Assembly (NCBI GenBank): GCA_019112785.1
Contig: DXIQ01000032.1
Location: 1-52,082, forward strand
Source: Candidatus Blautia stercorigallinarum
GTDB taxonomy: Bacteria > Bacillota > Clostridia > Lachnospirales > Lachnospiraceae
Length of the DNA: 52,082 nt
Direction of reading: 5' to 3'
Of the stretch, positions 51,720 to 52,082 are shown in pieces. Each line of letters begins with the position of its first letter. Positions within the stretch are counted from its first letter, which is position 1. Both the position numbers and the translations under genes were made by a program. Below the pieces are notes generated by a model. The model searched no databases and was not told where the DNA came from. It saw only the letters and a list, made by a program, of their open reading frames with translations.

Positions 51720-52082
51720 ATGCTGACAAAAACAAAAATGCAGGAAATACAGGATTTAAAACTGCAAGGTTACACAAAAGCTGATATTATCAGATACTAT
51801 GAAGCGCAGGGACGCAAGCCTCCCAGCCGGCCCACAATCAGCAAGTATTATGACATGGATGTGCTCCCGGATGATCCCGGTGCTAAGCTCGCAAAACCAA
51901 AAACCTTTGACGCAGAGCCTTTCCGCAGCACGATTATCAGTATTCTTGAGACGAACAGCGGAAGAAGTTTCTGTATGTCATCTGTTTACGATGTCCTGGA
52001 AGAAAAATTCATCGAAAACGGAGACTATGAGAAACTTCCCGGGAACCAACAGACGCTCCGGAACTACATCCATTATCTTGAG
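51720..52082 (+). CDS. istA: IS21-family transposase IstA, N-terminal part
   Basis: The first 121 codons, cut by the window edge. KMQEIQDLKLQGYTKADIIR, YYEAQGRKPPSRPTISKYY is the N-terminal HTH of IS21 transposases, and the LPGNQQTLRNYIHYLE part leads toward the DDE domain outside the window. GAGAGGAGA precedes ATG 51720. The IstB ATPase should follow. It is inserted in the IS66 tnpB region. Confidence 0.8.
   Translation, partial: MLTKTKMQEIQDLKLQGYTKADIIRYYEAQGRKPPSRPTISKYYDMDVLPDDPGAKLAKPKTFDAEPFRSTIISILETNSGRSFCMSSVYDVLEEKFIENGDYEKLPGNQQTLRNYIHYLE

Noticed and set aside
1..52082. tRNA or rRNA genes
   Set aside because: No cloverleaf with a recognisable T-loop sequence or conserved rRNA segment was noticed on reading; a dedicated scan was not possible.

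Overview
The window looks like a chromosomal segment of a gut-type Lachnospiraceae (Clostridia, Firmicutes). The supporting signs are Shine-Dalgarno sequences of the GGAGG type before almost every gene, a clostridial-type ethanolamine-utilisation (eut) microcompartment operon, a Gram-positive capsule operon opening with a PHP phosphatase and a CpsC/CpsD pair, and the expanded AAA/PD-(D/E)XK and Rpn-like families common in this group. I could run no database search, so all names come from motifs and family knowledge.

Region 1 (1-7313) is the distal half of an eut microcompartment operon: shell protein, cobalamin adenosyltransferase EutT, phosphotransacylase PduL, EutJ, a conserved eut protein, EutN vertex, PduS-like flavo/Fe-S protein, PduT-like trimeric shell protein, ethanolamine permease EutH and cupin EutQ. 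An Eis-like acetyltransferase follows. Region 2 (8647-10396) is an AAA-ATPase/PD-(D/E)XK gene behind an unusual hairpin that holds both its promoter and its ribosome-binding site. Region 3 (10648-16968) is a DNA phosphorothioation cluster (dndC-dndD-dndE-dndA) behind an unrecognised 341-residue protein. It has no dndB and no dndFGH, and dndD carries a one-base frameshift.

Region 4 (17300-41321) is a Wzx/Wzy-type capsule locus. It contains regulators (CpsB/C/D), a bacillosamine-like initiating-sugar pathway (PglF, PglE, PglC, PglD-like), an acyl carrier protein/ketoreductase/acyl-ligase module with two left-handed beta-helix acyltransferases, glycosyltransferases, a dTDP-3-amino-3,6-dideoxyhexose pair (FdtA, FdtB), flippase and polymerase. 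From about 24 kb to 41 kb base composition is visibly more AT-rich than on either side, so the serotype-specific part was probably acquired horizontally. Its distal end is scarred by a decayed IS630 element, a broken acetyltransferase and unidentified remnants.

Region 5 (41506-47120) is a small island: a restriction-like PD-(D/E)XK protein (frameshifted), a nucleotidyltransferase-fold protein with a small partner, a deleted Rpn gene and an AIPR-family abortive-infection protein. It separates the capsule genes from the LytR-CpsA-Psr ligase at 47138. Region 6 (48600-52082) holds a helix-turn-helix protein, a second deleted Rpn copy, a truncated alpha/beta hydrolase, an IS66 tnpA and the start of an IS21-family element with five 24-base repeats at its end.

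The strongest unusual signals are: (i) a promoter buried inside an SD-sequestering hairpin, present twice; (ii) a duplicated 288-base Rpn leader with its own SD-sequestering hairpin and a small overlapping ORF; (iii) the capsule acyl-modification module, one of whose genes carries an 11-G tract; (iv) the 24-base periodic repeats; and (v) a set of frameshifts that are all one-base losses in A or T runs, which may be sequencing error.
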